A stretch of 64,000 bases of DNA, taken from the NCBI RefSeq assembly GCF_900055185.1, contig NZ_FIZX01000001.1:2232001-2296000 (forward strand), read 5' to 3'. How positions within the stretch are numbered: the first letter of the stretch is position 1; the number at the start of each line of letters is the position of its first letter. Position numbers and translations under genes: made by a program. The notes under the pieces are model-generated. The model ran no database searches. It was not told the DNA's origin and saw only the letters and a list, made by a program, of their open reading frames with translations. This document shows, piece after piece, positions 18,687-26,612 of the stretch. The DNA is from Grimontia celer (GTDB taxonomy: Bacteria; Pseudomonadota; Gammaproteobacteria; Enterobacterales; Vibrionaceae).

Positions 18687-18714
18687 GAATTGCCGCCCGG
18701 TAGCCGAGCGGCAA
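18687..18714 (-). terminator. Hairpin between flgE and flgF
   Basis: Inverted repeat TTGCCGC/GCGGCAA with an inner CCGG/CCG match, then TTCTTTT on the minus strand. It may terminate the flgBCDE transcript. Both arms are also the heptamer found near other flagellar sigma-54 promoters, so it could instead be an activator site for flgF. Confidence 0.5.
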
Positions 18715-18731
18715 AAGAACACATATAGCAA

Positions 18732-20039
18732 TTAACGAATCTGAAGAATCGTTTGTTGCATCTGGTTACCTACTTCCAGCGAACGGGAGTTAGCCTGGAA
18801 GTTTCGCTGTGCGGTGATCAAGTCTACCAGCTCTTGGGTCATGTCGATGTTTGACTGTTCGATAGTACCGCTTTTCACCTTACCGAACGCGCCTTGCATC
18901 GCTTCACCCCAAACCGCTTCACCAGACTGTTGAGTCACTTTCCACTGGGTATTACCCGCTTGGGAAAGACCCTGCTGGTTAGATACGCGAACCATTGCCA
19001 CACGACCCAATGCAACGTTTTCACCGTTACTGTATGTCGCCATGATGGTACCTTTCGGATCGATGTCCACTTTAGCCAGGTAGCCCGTGGTTGCACCATC
19101 CTCTGTGAACTTACGCATTTCAAACGGTGATGCGTACTGCGTTGGCTCTTCGAAGTTGATAGTCAGCGCTTGCGATCCGTCTGCACCGTTCATTTCAAGG
19201 CCTGCACCGTTAGGGCCAAACTCTACGGTCTGGATTGGCGCGCCGTTGTTTACGGTATTTACAGAACCATCACTGTTAAATTCAATCGAGTGACCCACCT
19301 GACCGGTTGCACTGGTGAATTCACCGGCAGTCAAACTCAGCGGCTTTTCACCGGTCGCGTCTGTTGCCGTGTAGTAAACGGCCCACTTGTTGGGTGTCAC
19401 GTTATCTTTGACGTAGTAAGTCGTCAGTTTATATGGCTGGCCCAGTGAGTCAAAGATCGTGGCTGACGTCGATTTGTTGTATGTGTCTGGGTCTTCAGGA
19501 TTGAACAGCGCTGGATCTTTCTCTGCGCCACCTGCTGGCAGGTTCAAACCAATATCGACATTTTCAGATGCACGTGGCTGACCAAACTGATCTGGCACGT
19601 TCAGCGCTTTCGGCTCAAAAGAACCTACTTGCAGTGTTTCATTGTCAACGTTGTAGCCCAGCAGGAACTGACCCTCTGAGTTAACAATGTTGTTGTTTTT
19701 ATCAAGGTGGAAAGCACCGTTACGGGTCAACACATTGTTTTGCGTTGCAAGATTGTCGTTAGCAACCGCGAAGTAACCGTTACCACTGATACGCAGATCC
19801 AGTGGGTTATTGGTGTAGATACTGGAACCTTCATGGAACTGCTGCGCAACAATCGAGGTTTGCACACCGCTACCTGTGGTGGTCTTTGCGTTCGAGAAGA
19901 TCGACGCAGAATAAACGTCACCAAACTCAGCACGCGACTCTTTAAAACCAAAAGTGTTGGCGTTCGCAATGTTGTTACTGGTGGTGTTCATGTCTTTTTG
20001 AGCTGCCGCCAGGCCACTCAGTGCGATATTTAAAGCCAT
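18732..20039 (-). CDS. flgE: FlgE flagellar hook protein
   Basis: 435 residues. N-terminal axial motif (MALNIALSGLAAAQKDMN, then SNNIANANTFGFKESRAEF, residues 1-41), FlgE-specific surface domains in the middle, and C-terminal helix (QSNIDMTQELVDLITAQRNF). It polymerises into the flexible hook. It follows flgD by 21 bp; the hook cap FlgD is needed for its assembly. It is the last gene of flgBCDE, before a hairpin. Confidence 0.97.
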   Translation of the reverse strand: MALNIALSGLAAAQKDMNTTSNNIANANTFGFKESRAEFGDVYSASIFSNAKTTTGSGVQTSIVAQQFHEGSSIYTNNPLDLRISGNGYFAVANDNLATQNNVLTRNGAFHLDKNNNIVNSEGQFLLGYNVDNETLQVGSFEPKALNVPDQFGQPRASENVDIGLNLPAGGAEKDPALFNPEDPDTYNKSTSATIFDSLGQPYKLTTYYVKDNVTPNKWAVYYTATDATGEKPLSLTAGEFTSATGQVGHSIEFNSDGSVNTVNNGAPIQTVEFGPNGAGLEMNGADGSQALTINFEEPTQYASPFEMRKFTEDGATTGYLAKVDIDPKGTIMATYSNGENVALGRVAMVRVSNQQGLSQAGNTQWKVTQQSGEAVWGEAMQGAFGKVKSGTIEQSNIDMTQELVDLITAQRNFQANSRSLEVGNQMQQTILQIR

Positions 20040-20060
20040 TGCTGGAACTCCTCTGTCCTT

Positions 20061-20816
20061 TTAGCTCTTGCTCACGTTGCCAAGGCTGGATGATTTACCT
20101 ACTTCAAGCACTTCGGTGAGTTTGACCGGAGATGCGTAACCGGCGATGTTCAACATCACGTTACCGTCGCCATTCCCCAATAGAACACTGTTGACGTTCG
20201 CGTAGGTGGAAAGCTCAAGATCCTGAGACTTACCATCAATGTTGCCGCTTACGTTGACTTTGTAATTACCTTCCGGCAGTGGGTTGCCAGCATCGTCTTT
20301 GCCGTCCCACTCAACACGGTGATCCCCCGGAGACTTGGCACCCATGCTGAAGGATCTCAGCAACTCGCCACGCTCGTTCTGGATTCGGACAATCACATCA
20401 TTCAGGGCCTGTGGCAGTTTCACCATACCGGCAATGCCACCTTCCGCTGATTTGAAGCCTTCGTTACCCGGAACCAATACATCCTGACCTACCAGTGAGG
20501 ATGCCTGCAGCGCCTGACTGGATGTCATGGCCGCGTTCAGGGAACCGAATTGGTCGTTCATTTTGCCGATGCCGTCTACGGTCGCGAATGATGCCATCTG
20601 TGCAATCATCTGCTCGTTATCAACAGGCTTGAACGGATCCTGATTTGCCAACTGCTTGGTCAGCAGTGACAGAAAATCTTCTTGCTTAAGGTCGGTCTGG
20701 CCAGTGACTTTCTCGCCAGTGTCACCACGCTCAGCACGTTGTTTTTCTTGCAGCGCTTTGAGCTGGTCGATGTAGCTACCGCCACCTGCTCCGCCTGCGC
20801 CGTCAATAGGATTCAT
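20061..20816 (-). CDS. flgD: FlgD hook-capping scaffold protein
   Basis: 251 residues. The conserved N-terminal FlgD segment is clear (TDLKQEDFLSLLTKQL, then NQDPFKPVDNEQMIAQMA, about residues 41-75). The C-terminal part has FlgD Ig-like and tudor-like folds (VEWDGKDDAGNPLPEGNYKV). It acts transiently at the hook tip and is secreted. It lies 17 bp after flgC. Confidence 0.95.
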   Translation of the reverse strand: MNPIDGAGGAGGGSYIDQLKALQEKQRAERGDTGEKVTGQTDLKQEDFLSLLTKQLANQDPFKPVDNEQMIAQMASFATVDGIGKMNDQFGSLNAAMTSSQALQASSLVGQDVLVPGNEGFKSAEGGIAGMVKLPQALNDVIVRIQNERGELLRSFSMGAKSPGDHRVEWDGKDDAGNPLPEGNYKVNVSGNIDGKSQDLELSTYANVNSVLLGNGDGNVMLNIAGYASPVKLTEVLEVGKSSSLGNVSKS

Positions 20817-20833
20817 AGTGCCGTACTCCTACC

Positions 20834-21244
20834 TTATTTGCCCATTTGTAGTGTGCGCATCAGCATTTGTTTGCTCGCCTCTGCCACTTCTACGTTGGTT
20901 TGATAAGAACGGGAGGCCGAAATCATGTTGGCCATCTCTTCCATCACGTTGACATTGGGCTTATAAATATAGCCTTCCGCATTTGCCATTGGGTGTTCAG
21001 GGTTGTATTCCGCACGCAGCGGCTTCTGGCTTTCAACGATGCCCGCAACACGAACCGGAACACTGTCGCCTTGCTGGTACTTGTTCAACTCCGCCGCAAA
21101 CACAGGGTGACGTGCTTTGTACGTCTCTGCCGCTGAGCTACTTACAGAGTTAGCGTTTGCCAGGTTACTGGATGTGGTGTTGAGCCGAACTGACTCTGCG
21201 CTCATGGCAGAACCGGTCACATTGAACACATTAAAAAGACTCAT
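20834..21244 (-). CDS. flgC: FlgC proximal rod protein
   Basis: 136 residues, usual length. N-terminal rod signature (VRLNTTSSNLANANSVSSSA) and C-terminal signature (KPNVNVMEEMANMISASRSYQTNVEV). Part of the proximal rod in the periplasm. It begins 3 bp after flgB. Confidence 0.97.
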   Translation of the reverse strand: MSLFNVFNVTGSAMSAESVRLNTTSSNLANANSVSSSAAETYKARHPVFAAELNKYQQGDSVPVRVAGIVESQKPLRAEYNPEHPMANAEGYIYKPNVNVMEEMANMISASRSYQTNVEVAEASKQMLMRTLQMGK

Positions 21245-21247
21245 CCA

Positions 21248-21643
21248 TTATTCCCCTTTCAGTGCCTTGGACATGTTTTTGAACTTGGAGCCAAGGAAAT
21301 CCAATGACGCTTGATACTCAAGGGCATTTTGCATGAACAGGTTACGTTCTACCTGCGCATCCACAGTGTTGCCGTCGCCAGTATCAGGCTGGTTTGGAAT
21401 GCGGTACATTTTCTGGCCGTTCACCTGAGAAGTGGCAGGGATATGCCGCTCGTTGGTACGACTCAGGCCAAAGTTTGCCCCAGAGGTTGCCGCTTGTAGC
21501 GCACGTTCGAAGTCAACATCCTGAGCTTTGTAGCCCGGCGTGTTGGCATTTGCCAAGTTGCTCGACAGCGTTTCCGCCCTTTGAGCACGCACACCCACTG
21601 TGTGTTGATGAACGCCCAGCGCTTTGTCGAATGATATCGCCAT
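21248..21643 (-). CDS. flgB: FlgB proximal rod protein
   Basis: 131 residues. Begins MAISFDKALGVHQHTVG, followed by the rod signature (SSNLANANTPGYKAQDVDFE). First gene of flgBCDE, with a strong GGAGGTG ribosome binding site and a well-formed sigma-54 promoter immediately upstream. Confidence 0.97.
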   Translation of the reverse strand: MAISFDKALGVHQHTVGVRAQRAETLSSNLANANTPGYKAQDVDFERALQAATSGANFGLSRTNERHIPATSQVNGQKMYRIPNQPDTGDGNTVDAQVERNLFMQNALEYQASLDFLGSKFKNMSKALKGE

Positions 21644-21675
21644 ACGGCACCTCCAAAATCTTATACCGGATATTT

Positions 21676-21691
21676 TGCAAGTAAGATGCCA
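21676..21691 (-). promoter_or_regulatory. Sigma-54 promoter of flgBCDE
   Basis: Leftward reading TGGCATCTTACTTGCA: TGGCAT, correct spacing, TTGCA. Predicted start near 21664, 21 nt before flgB. Several CGGCAA-type hexamers lie upstream (21767-21805). Confidence 0.75.
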
Positions 21692-21790
21692 ACTTTAAAT
21701 GTTATTTCATTTCGTATGATGAAGTGCTTTGAATCAATAGGTTATAGAAAACATCTCATTTCTAGTCGGCAATCTACTTTTCGGCAGACA

Positions 21791-21822
21791 CAAAAAAAGC
21801 GGCAACTTCTGTGCCGCTTTTT
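21791..21822 (-). terminator. Terminator of cheR
   Basis: Stem AAGCGGCA/TGCCGCTT with a 7-nt loop, flanked by A and T runs so that it could work in both directions; on the minus strand seven T follow. Confidence 0.88.
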
Positions 21823-21839
21823 CTATAAACTAAGTAAAG

Positions 21840-22667
21840 CTACTTCAATTTGTAAATGATGCCAGGGTTGCAGCGAATCATCTCAAATCTGTCAGTCAAA
21901 CCCGTCAACGATTCTGACGCACCCAGCAACAAATAACCACCAGGATTAAGGCTACCGGCCATTTGGTTCAACACTTTAGATTTCATATCAGGTGAGAAAT
22001 AAATCAACACGTTACGGCAAAAGATAATGTCGAATTTACCGAGCATGCCGTAGCTTTCCATCAGGTTTTGCGGCTTGAAGGTCACCATGCGTTTTAGGGT
22101 GTCTTTCACCTTCATACGTCCTTCGCCAGCATCTTCAAAGAATTGGCGCTTACGCTCTGGTGACAGACCTCTGCTCAAAGCAAGGTTGTCGTAAATGCCG
22201 GTGCGGCAATTTTCGAGCATGGTAGAGGAAATATCTGTCGCAGTGATTGCCACATTCCCCAGCATACCTGGTTTTTTCTGCTGCACTTCCTGGATGGTCA
22301 TCGCGATTGAGTAAGGTTCCTGACCTGAAGAGCTCGCCGCTGACCAGATTTTAATTGGCCTTTTGCTCTCTGCCACTTCAGGCAGGAGACGGTTGGCAAG
22401 GACTTCAAATGGATAGGAATCCCTGAACCACAAGGTTTCATTTGTGGTCATGGCATCAATGGCTGATACAGCCAGATCGCGGTTACGGTTTGTGAGAACA
22501 AGCTGGAACAGCTCGGACATTGAAGCGAGTTTATAGCGCGTAAGAAGCGGACTAAGTCGGCTTCTTACGAGATATTGCTTACTGTCGCCAAGAACAATGC
22601 CACATTTGCTTTCGAGATATTTACAAAAATCACGATACTCTTGTTCTGTGATCGCTATATTCGTCAT
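21840..22667 (-). CDS. cheR: CheR chemoreceptor glutamate methyltransferase
   Basis: 275 residues. Residues about 1-75 are the helical CheR N-terminal domain. Residues about 80-275 are a SAM-dependent methyltransferase (IKIWSAASSSGQEPYSIAM as the SAM motif, later FDIIFCRNVLIYF and the DxxxxxGGYLLLGASE end). It methylates receptor glutamates during adaptation. It starts 3 bp after cheV, so both are co-expressed. The cheV-cheR pair between flgB and flgA is the standard Vibrio arrangement. Confidence 0.97.
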   Translation of the reverse strand: MTNIAITEQEYRDFCKYLESKCGIVLGDSKQYLVRSRLSPLLTRYKLASMSELFQLVLTNRNRDLAVSAIDAMTTNETLWFRDSYPFEVLANRLLPEVAESKRPIKIWSAASSSGQEPYSIAMTIQEVQQKKPGMLGNVAITATDISSTMLENCRTGIYDNLALSRGLSPERKRQFFEDAGEGRMKVKDTLKRMVTFKPQNLMESYGMLGKFDIIFCRNVLIYFSPDMKSKVLNQMAGSLNPGGYLLLGASESLTGLTDRFEMIRCNPGIIYKLK

Positions 22668-22670
22668 GGA

Positions 22671-23603
22671 TTAGTTTTCTTGACCTTTTACCGCGTTCAT
22701 TACGGCTTCGCCGAGTTCGTCTGGGTCGAACTTCGGAATGAATGCATCTGCCCCAACTCGCTGTACCATCGCTTCATTGAAGACACCACTGAGAGAGGAG
22801 TGCAATACTACATGAAGATCTTTGAGGTTAGGATCTTTTTTAATTTCAGTTGTTAAGGTGTAACCATCCATCTCTGGCATCTCAATATCGGAGATGACCA
22901 GCGCAAGATCGTTGATGGTCCCTTCTGCCGCCATGCCTTGGAGTTTATCCAGTGCATCTCGTCCATCATGCGCCAACACCACGTTATAACCAATGGTTTC
23001 CACCGCACGTTTCACCTGACGACGGGCAACGCTTGAATCATCAGCCACCAGCACTGTTGTTGGTTCAGAACTACCCTCTTCAAACACAGGTTTATTTGCC
23101 AACAACTCTTCACTGATCTCTTCATTAACAGGAGAAATCTGATTCAGAATTTTTTCTACGTCGAGAATTTCTACTAACTCGCCTTCAATTTCTGTAACGG
23201 CAGTCAGGTAGTTTGAGCTGCCAGTGCCTTCCGGCGGTGGCAGGATAGCTTCCCAGTGCATATTCACAATTCGCTCAACAGAGCCAACCAGGAAACCCTG
23301 CGTCGAACGGTTGAACTCTGAAATAATGATAAAGCGATTTTCTGGGTCAGTGATCGGCATTCCGCCTGTTGCCAGGCTCATATCAATCACTGAAATGGTT
23401 TGTCCACGAATGTGCGCCACACCTTTAACCAACGGGTGCAGATTTGGCATGGAAGTCAGCTTCGGGCACTGGAGTACTTCCTTTACTTTAAAAACGTTGA
23501 TGCCGTAACGCTGCTTACGCATCAAACGAAAGGTCAACAGCTCTAAGCGGTTTTGTCCGACCAGTTGCGTACGCTGATTGACCGTATCAAGAATCCCCGA
23601 CAT
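22671..23603 (-). CDS. cheV: CheV chemotaxis coupling protein (CheW plus receiver)
   Basis: 310 residues. Residues about 20-160 form the CheW-like domain (YGINVFKVKEVLQCPKL, HIRGQTISVIDM). Residues about 180-305 are a response-regulator receiver (VLVADDSSVARRQVKRAVE with the acidic pair, LVISDIEMPEMDGYTL with the phospho-acceptor Asp, later FIPKFDPDEL with the conserved Lys). It links receptors to CheA and can adapt by phosphorylation. It heads the cheVR unit. A weak sigma-28-like match (TGAAGTTG-N10-TACGATAA, 23633-23658) lies upstream. Confidence 0.96.
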   Translation of the reverse strand: MSGILDTVNQRTQLVGQNRLELLTFRLMRKQRYGINVFKVKEVLQCPKLTSMPNLHPLVKGVAHIRGQTISVIDMSLATGGMPITDPENRFIIISEFNRSTQGFLVGSVERIVNMHWEAILPPPEGTGSSNYLTAVTEIEGELVEILDVEKILNQISPVNEEISEELLANKPVFEEGSSEPTTVLVADDSSVARRQVKRAVETIGYNVVLAHDGRDALDKLQGMAAEGTINDLALVISDIEMPEMDGYTLTTEIKKDPNLKDLHVVLHSSLSGVFNEAMVQRVGADAFIPKFDPDELGEAVMNAVKGQEN

Positions 23604-23673
23604 AAGATAAACTCCATATTGCCCTGTTTTTGTTATCGTATTGCAGCAAGCAACTTCATTCTCACCCGCATCT

Positions 23674-23689
23674 TGGCATGCGAATTGAA
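23674..23689 (+). promoter_or_regulatory. Sigma-54-like promoter of flgA
   Basis: TGGCATGCGAATTGAA: perfect -24 box and spacing but TTGAA at -12, the same variant as before flgK and flagellin 2. Predicted start near 23701, 34 nt before flgA. Confidence 0.5.
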
Positions 23690-23734
23690 GGAATTACTGC
23701 ATCTAAATTCACCATACTAACCAATATGTGACAT

Positions 23735-24433
23735 ATGTGTTATCAAAGATTAGTCTGGCTCTTTATCGGCACGTTTCTGTATAGCTTTAGCTCAATTATA
23801 GCTGCTGCACCGTCAAGTCAACTCGATGCAGTAAAAGAAGCAGCGCAAGCACATGTGGAAAGCCTGATCACTCCACCCGAATATGGCAAGCTTGAAGTAC
23901 AGGCTGGCAATCTGGACAGTCGACTCCAACTCTCTCACTGCCCTTCACCACTGGTTACTGATGTTCCCGGAAGACAATCACTCAATAAAAGTGTCACCGT
24001 GATGGTGAGCTGTAAAGAAGATGGTTGGCAAGTTTATGTACCGGTGCAAATTAAACTGCTAACGCCAGTTGTTGTAGCAAGGAGACCGCTGGACAGGGGA
24101 ATGACGATAGCAGCTGACGATCTTATCGTTCAGTTAGTCGATGCCCGATTTCAGCGAGGACAAACTTACACTGATGGGTCAACGATTGTCGGTTCGCGCA
24201 TCAAGCGCGTGGTTGGGATAGGTGAACCAATTAGCGGTAACGACATTTGCATGGTCTGCCGTAATGATGAGGTGATTATCACGGCGTCAGGTAGTGGACT
24301 GAATATTATTGCAAAAGGTACAGCATTAAGTGACGGTGCTCTCGGTGAACAAATTAAAGTCCGCAACCGCAAATCCAATCGTATAGTCGATGGTACAATT
24401 ACCGCAGTCGGTCAGGTAATTGTAAAATTCTAA
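23735..24433 (+). CDS. flgA: FlgA P-ring assembly chaperone
   Basis: 232 residues. Sec signal peptide (LVWLFIGTFLYSFSSIIAAA, about 7-26). The C-terminal SAF/FlgA region (VARRPLDRGMTIAADDL, then SGSGLNIIAKGTALSDG and the conserved end GTITAVGQVIVKF) is intact. It is a periplasmic chaperone for FlgI. It is divergent from cheV and followed by flgM and flgN. Confidence 0.95.
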   Translation: MCYQRLVWLFIGTFLYSFSSIIAAAPSSQLDAVKEAAQAHVESLITPPEYGKLEVQAGNLDSRLQLSHCPSPLVTDVPGRQSLNKSVTVMVSCKEDGWQVYVPVQIKLLTPVVVARRPLDRGMTIAADDLIVQLVDARFQRGQTYTDGSTIVGSRIKRVVGIGEPISGNDICMVCRNDEVIITASGSGLNIIAKGTALSDGALGEQIKVRNRKSNRIVDGTITAVGQVIVKF

Positions 24434-24451
24434 CTAAATGCAATTAAGTGC

Positions 24452-24478
24452 TAAAGTTCATAGTAATGCGGCCGATAC
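24452..24478 (+). promoter_or_regulatory. Sigma-28 (FliA) promoter of flgMN
   Basis: TAAAGTTC, 11 nt, GCCGATAC: 14 of 16 consensus positions with ideal spacing. It gives flgM a FliA-dependent source, the expected negative feedback loop. Confidence 0.8.
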
Positions 24479-24518
24479 TGTGAGCAACAGAAGGTTCGGA
24501 CAGATATAAGGCTTTATT

Positions 24519-24836
24519 ATGGCAAGTATCGATCACCTGCGTTCTGGTCAGCCATTGAGCACGAACAGAAGCAACCAAAGCAAGACGCAAAGCACTTCCG
24601 CCGAAAGCGGTTCTGCGGGCGAAGTGCGCAATCACCGTGGAGATGCATTCTCTATGAGCGACGAAAGTCGTGCGATTGGCGCCCTCAACCAGCAGATGGC
24701 TAGCGAAACACATTTTGACAGCGCAAAGGTAGCAGCGATAAAAGCAGCTATTGCAAACGGTTCATATAAAGTGGATGCAGACCAACTGGCTGCAAACATC
24801 ATGAAGCACGAAGATGATCTTCGTGGAATGAAGTAA
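24519..24836 (+). CDS. flgM: FlgM anti-sigma-28 factor
   Basis: 105 residues. The N-terminal half is polar and disordered-looking (Ser/Gln/Asn-rich, needed for export). The C-terminal half has the FliA-binding helices (SAKVAAIKAAIANGSYKVDADQLAANIM). It holds FliA inactive until it is secreted through the finished hook-basal body. It has its own sigma-28 promoter upstream and is 6 bp from flgN. Confidence 0.95.
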   Translation: MASIDHLRSGQPLSTNRSNQSKTQSTSAESGSAGEVRNHRGDAFSMSDESRAIGALNQQMASETHFDSAKVAAIKAAIANGSYKVDADQLAANIMKHEDDLRGMK

Positions 24837-24842
24837 GCCTTC

Positions 24843-25271
24843 ATGTCTGAAGCACTCTCTTTCGAGCAACTTCTTCAGGCACAGGCTGAAAATGTTGACG
24901 CGCTGCTTGAAGTCATGGAAAAAGAAACCTCGGCAATCGCCTCAAGAAAGGCTGCTGACGTTGGCGCCTGCGCGAAACAAAAGCTCACTCTGATCCAAAA
25001 CATCCAGTTAAGAGATGCCCAATTAGCAAAATGTCCCGAGCTCCAATCACCTTCTGAAGAACATCTTGCGGCTATCTCACATATCAAAGCATCTCTAGAA
25101 AAATGTCATCAGACGAATGAGGCCAATGGCGTTGCGCTTCAACGCGCACAACTCAGCATGCACAAGCTTCGCAACCTGTTTCAAGAAGCGGCAGGTAAGA
25201 GTGAAATGACTTATGACAGCGAAGGCCAGGCATCAGGCAGCCGAACACTGGGCACCAATGTTAAAGCCTGA
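24843..25271 (+). CDS. flgN: FlgN export chaperone for FlgK and FlgL
   Basis: 142 residues, mostly helical with heptad-like pattern (FEQLLQAQAENVDALLEVMEKE at the start). Position right after flgM, size and coiled-coil character are those of FlgN, which binds FlgK/FlgL C-termini in the cytoplasm. The last 20 residues are polar and likely disordered. A strong terminator follows. Confidence 0.9.
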   Translation: MSEALSFEQLLQAQAENVDALLEVMEKETSAIASRKAADVGACAKQKLTLIQNIQLRDAQLAKCPELQSPSEEHLAAISHIKASLEKCHQTNEANGVALQRAQLSMHKLRNLFQEAAGKSEMTYDSEGQASGSRTLGTNVKA

Positions 25272-25290
25272 CCCACGAATGAAATCAAAA

Positions 25291-25318
25291 AGAAAGCCGC
25301 TCATTTGAGCGGCTTTCT
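25291..25318. terminator. Bidirectional terminator between flgN and flgP
   Basis: 13-bp perfect stem (AGAAAGCCGCTCA and complement, 2-nt loop) with short A/T tracts on both sides, serving convergent flgN and flgP. Confidence 0.88.
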
Positions 25319-25333
25319 TACGTTTATTTGGCA

Positions 25334-25768
25334 TTAGAAAATGATCGCATCATCTCTTGGCACGTGGTGAGATTCTCCATAATCTGACATTTTCTTCATC
25401 TTACGCAGGTTCAGCTGTAACTCAGTCACATAGCTGTCGCCCACTTTGTAGCTGGCAATGACTTCTGCCGCGCGAATAATCCCGTCAGATGCACCACGGG
25501 TTCTGTCATGACCCAGTTGTTGGTCATCTACCTCTGTCAAACCGCTCACTCGAATACCGTACACTTGCTCGGACAGTTCTTTATAAGCTTCCAGTTTCGA
25601 CGCTCGCATCGCACGGAACTGCTTTTCTTCTTCCGTTTCACCACGCTGTGCGCTGATAGAAGCCGTTCCAACAGCAGTTAGCAACTCGTCAGAGCGAATA
25701 GTGGTAATTGGTTGGCAAGCAGTCAACATCAATAACATTGCCAGTGATAGCCAAGTCTTCATATTCAC
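25334..25768 (-). CDS. flgP: FlgP outer-membrane lipoprotein of the flagellar H-ring
   Basis: 144 residues with lipoprotein signal (MLTAC, Cys18). The remainder (SKLEAYKELSEQVYGIRVSG, IIRAAEVIASYKVGDSYVTELQL) is the LPP20/FlgP type fold. In Vibrio, FlgO, FlgP and FlgT form an outer ring of the sheathed polar flagellum and stabilise it in the outer membrane. It follows flgO by 7 bp. Confidence 0.94.
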   Translation of the reverse strand: MNMKTWLSLAMLLMLTACQPITTIRSDELLTAVGTASISAQRGETEEEKQFRAMRASKLEAYKELSEQVYGIRVSGLTEVDDQQLGHDRTRGASDGIIRAAEVIASYKVGDSYVTELQLNLRKMKKMSDYGESHHVPRDDAIIF

Positions 25769-25775
25769 TCCAAAA

Positions 25776-26411
25776 TTATGGTTTCAAAATGATAGTGTCT
25801 GAGGGGTGCTTACGCTGGTCACCACGGATGATCACGCCATCCTGAATACGAACCTTACGCAATGTATCAATGTCGCGGCCAATTCTGTCCGCTGGCAAAA
25901 AGCCCTGTGCCGATGCCACGACCACACGTGAGCGCATGCCAACAATACGGGCATTAACCAACACGCCACCGCCTTGACGCAACATGGTGCCAGTCAGTAC
26001 ATAATCGATTTGTTGCTCTGGATGCAGCTCTTTCCAATCGCGACTCAGTGAAAAGTCACCATCTTTCGTTACTCGGATAGTACCAGTGTTCTTAAAGTCG
26101 ATGACGGTAAACCCGCGACGCTGCATCTGATAAATCATGCCTTCGGTGACAGAGTTCCCCAGCCAGTTGGTTTCGTCCATCTCTTCGACATCGACAAAGG
26201 AAACAACTGCCATGGGCGTTCTTGCCGTCAGGTAGTTGTTGGTTTCCAACAGTTCTTCCGCCAAACCATCCATAAAATAATCCAGCGTGTGCCGTGGGGT
26301 TTGCTGCAACAGGAACTGGCTCCCCGAATACGGTTCTTTACCGTTGTAAATCGGGTTATAGGCGCAAGATACGGTTGCTAGACTGAGTAATATCACTATC
26401 CAGTTTTTCAT
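25776..26411 (-). CDS. flgO: FlgO outer-membrane lipoprotein of the flagellar H-ring
   Basis: 211 residues from the ATG at 26411 (MKNWIVILLSLATVSC), which gives a correct lipobox with Cys16 and a GGAG ribosome binding site; the open frame continues upstream but would bury the signal peptide. The body has the FlgO domain (GLAEELLETNNYLTARTPMAV, DYVLTGTMLRQGGGVLVNARIV). It is co-transcribed with flgP and divergent from flgT. Confidence 0.93.
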   Translation of the reverse strand: MKNWIVILLSLATVSCAYNPIYNGKEPYSGSQFLLQQTPRHTLDYFMDGLAEELLETNNYLTARTPMAVVSFVDVEEMDETNWLGNSVTEGMIYQMQRRGFTVIDFKNTGTIRVTKDGDFSLSRDWKELHPEQQIDYVLTGTMLRQGGGVLVNARIVGMRSRVVVASAQGFLPADRIGRDIDTLRKVRIQDGVIIRGDQRKHPSDTIILKP

Positions 26412-26612
26412 TGTCGTCTGGCTCCGGACACGATTTAGGACTGACCTGTTACTTTCTAGGGCAAAAGCCCAGTCCACTATTCATCCCTATTTCGGGAACA
26501 TTATTTGCATTGAGTGGCTATATTCTCGCTTTATTGGCTAACCACCTTGCCGCTTTTTCAGCGATGTTATCTGGTCTAGCAATTTTTATACCTACTATTG
26601 GAAACCAAGGTT

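Noticed and set aside
26455-26475. Sigma-54 site for flgO (TGGACTGGGCTTTTGCC, leftward)
   Set aside because: GG to GC spacing is 11, one too many, so it fails the invariant spacing.
26412-26477. N-terminal extension of FlgO
   Set aside because: Would bury the lipoprotein signal; the internal ATG at 26411 gives a correct lipobox.
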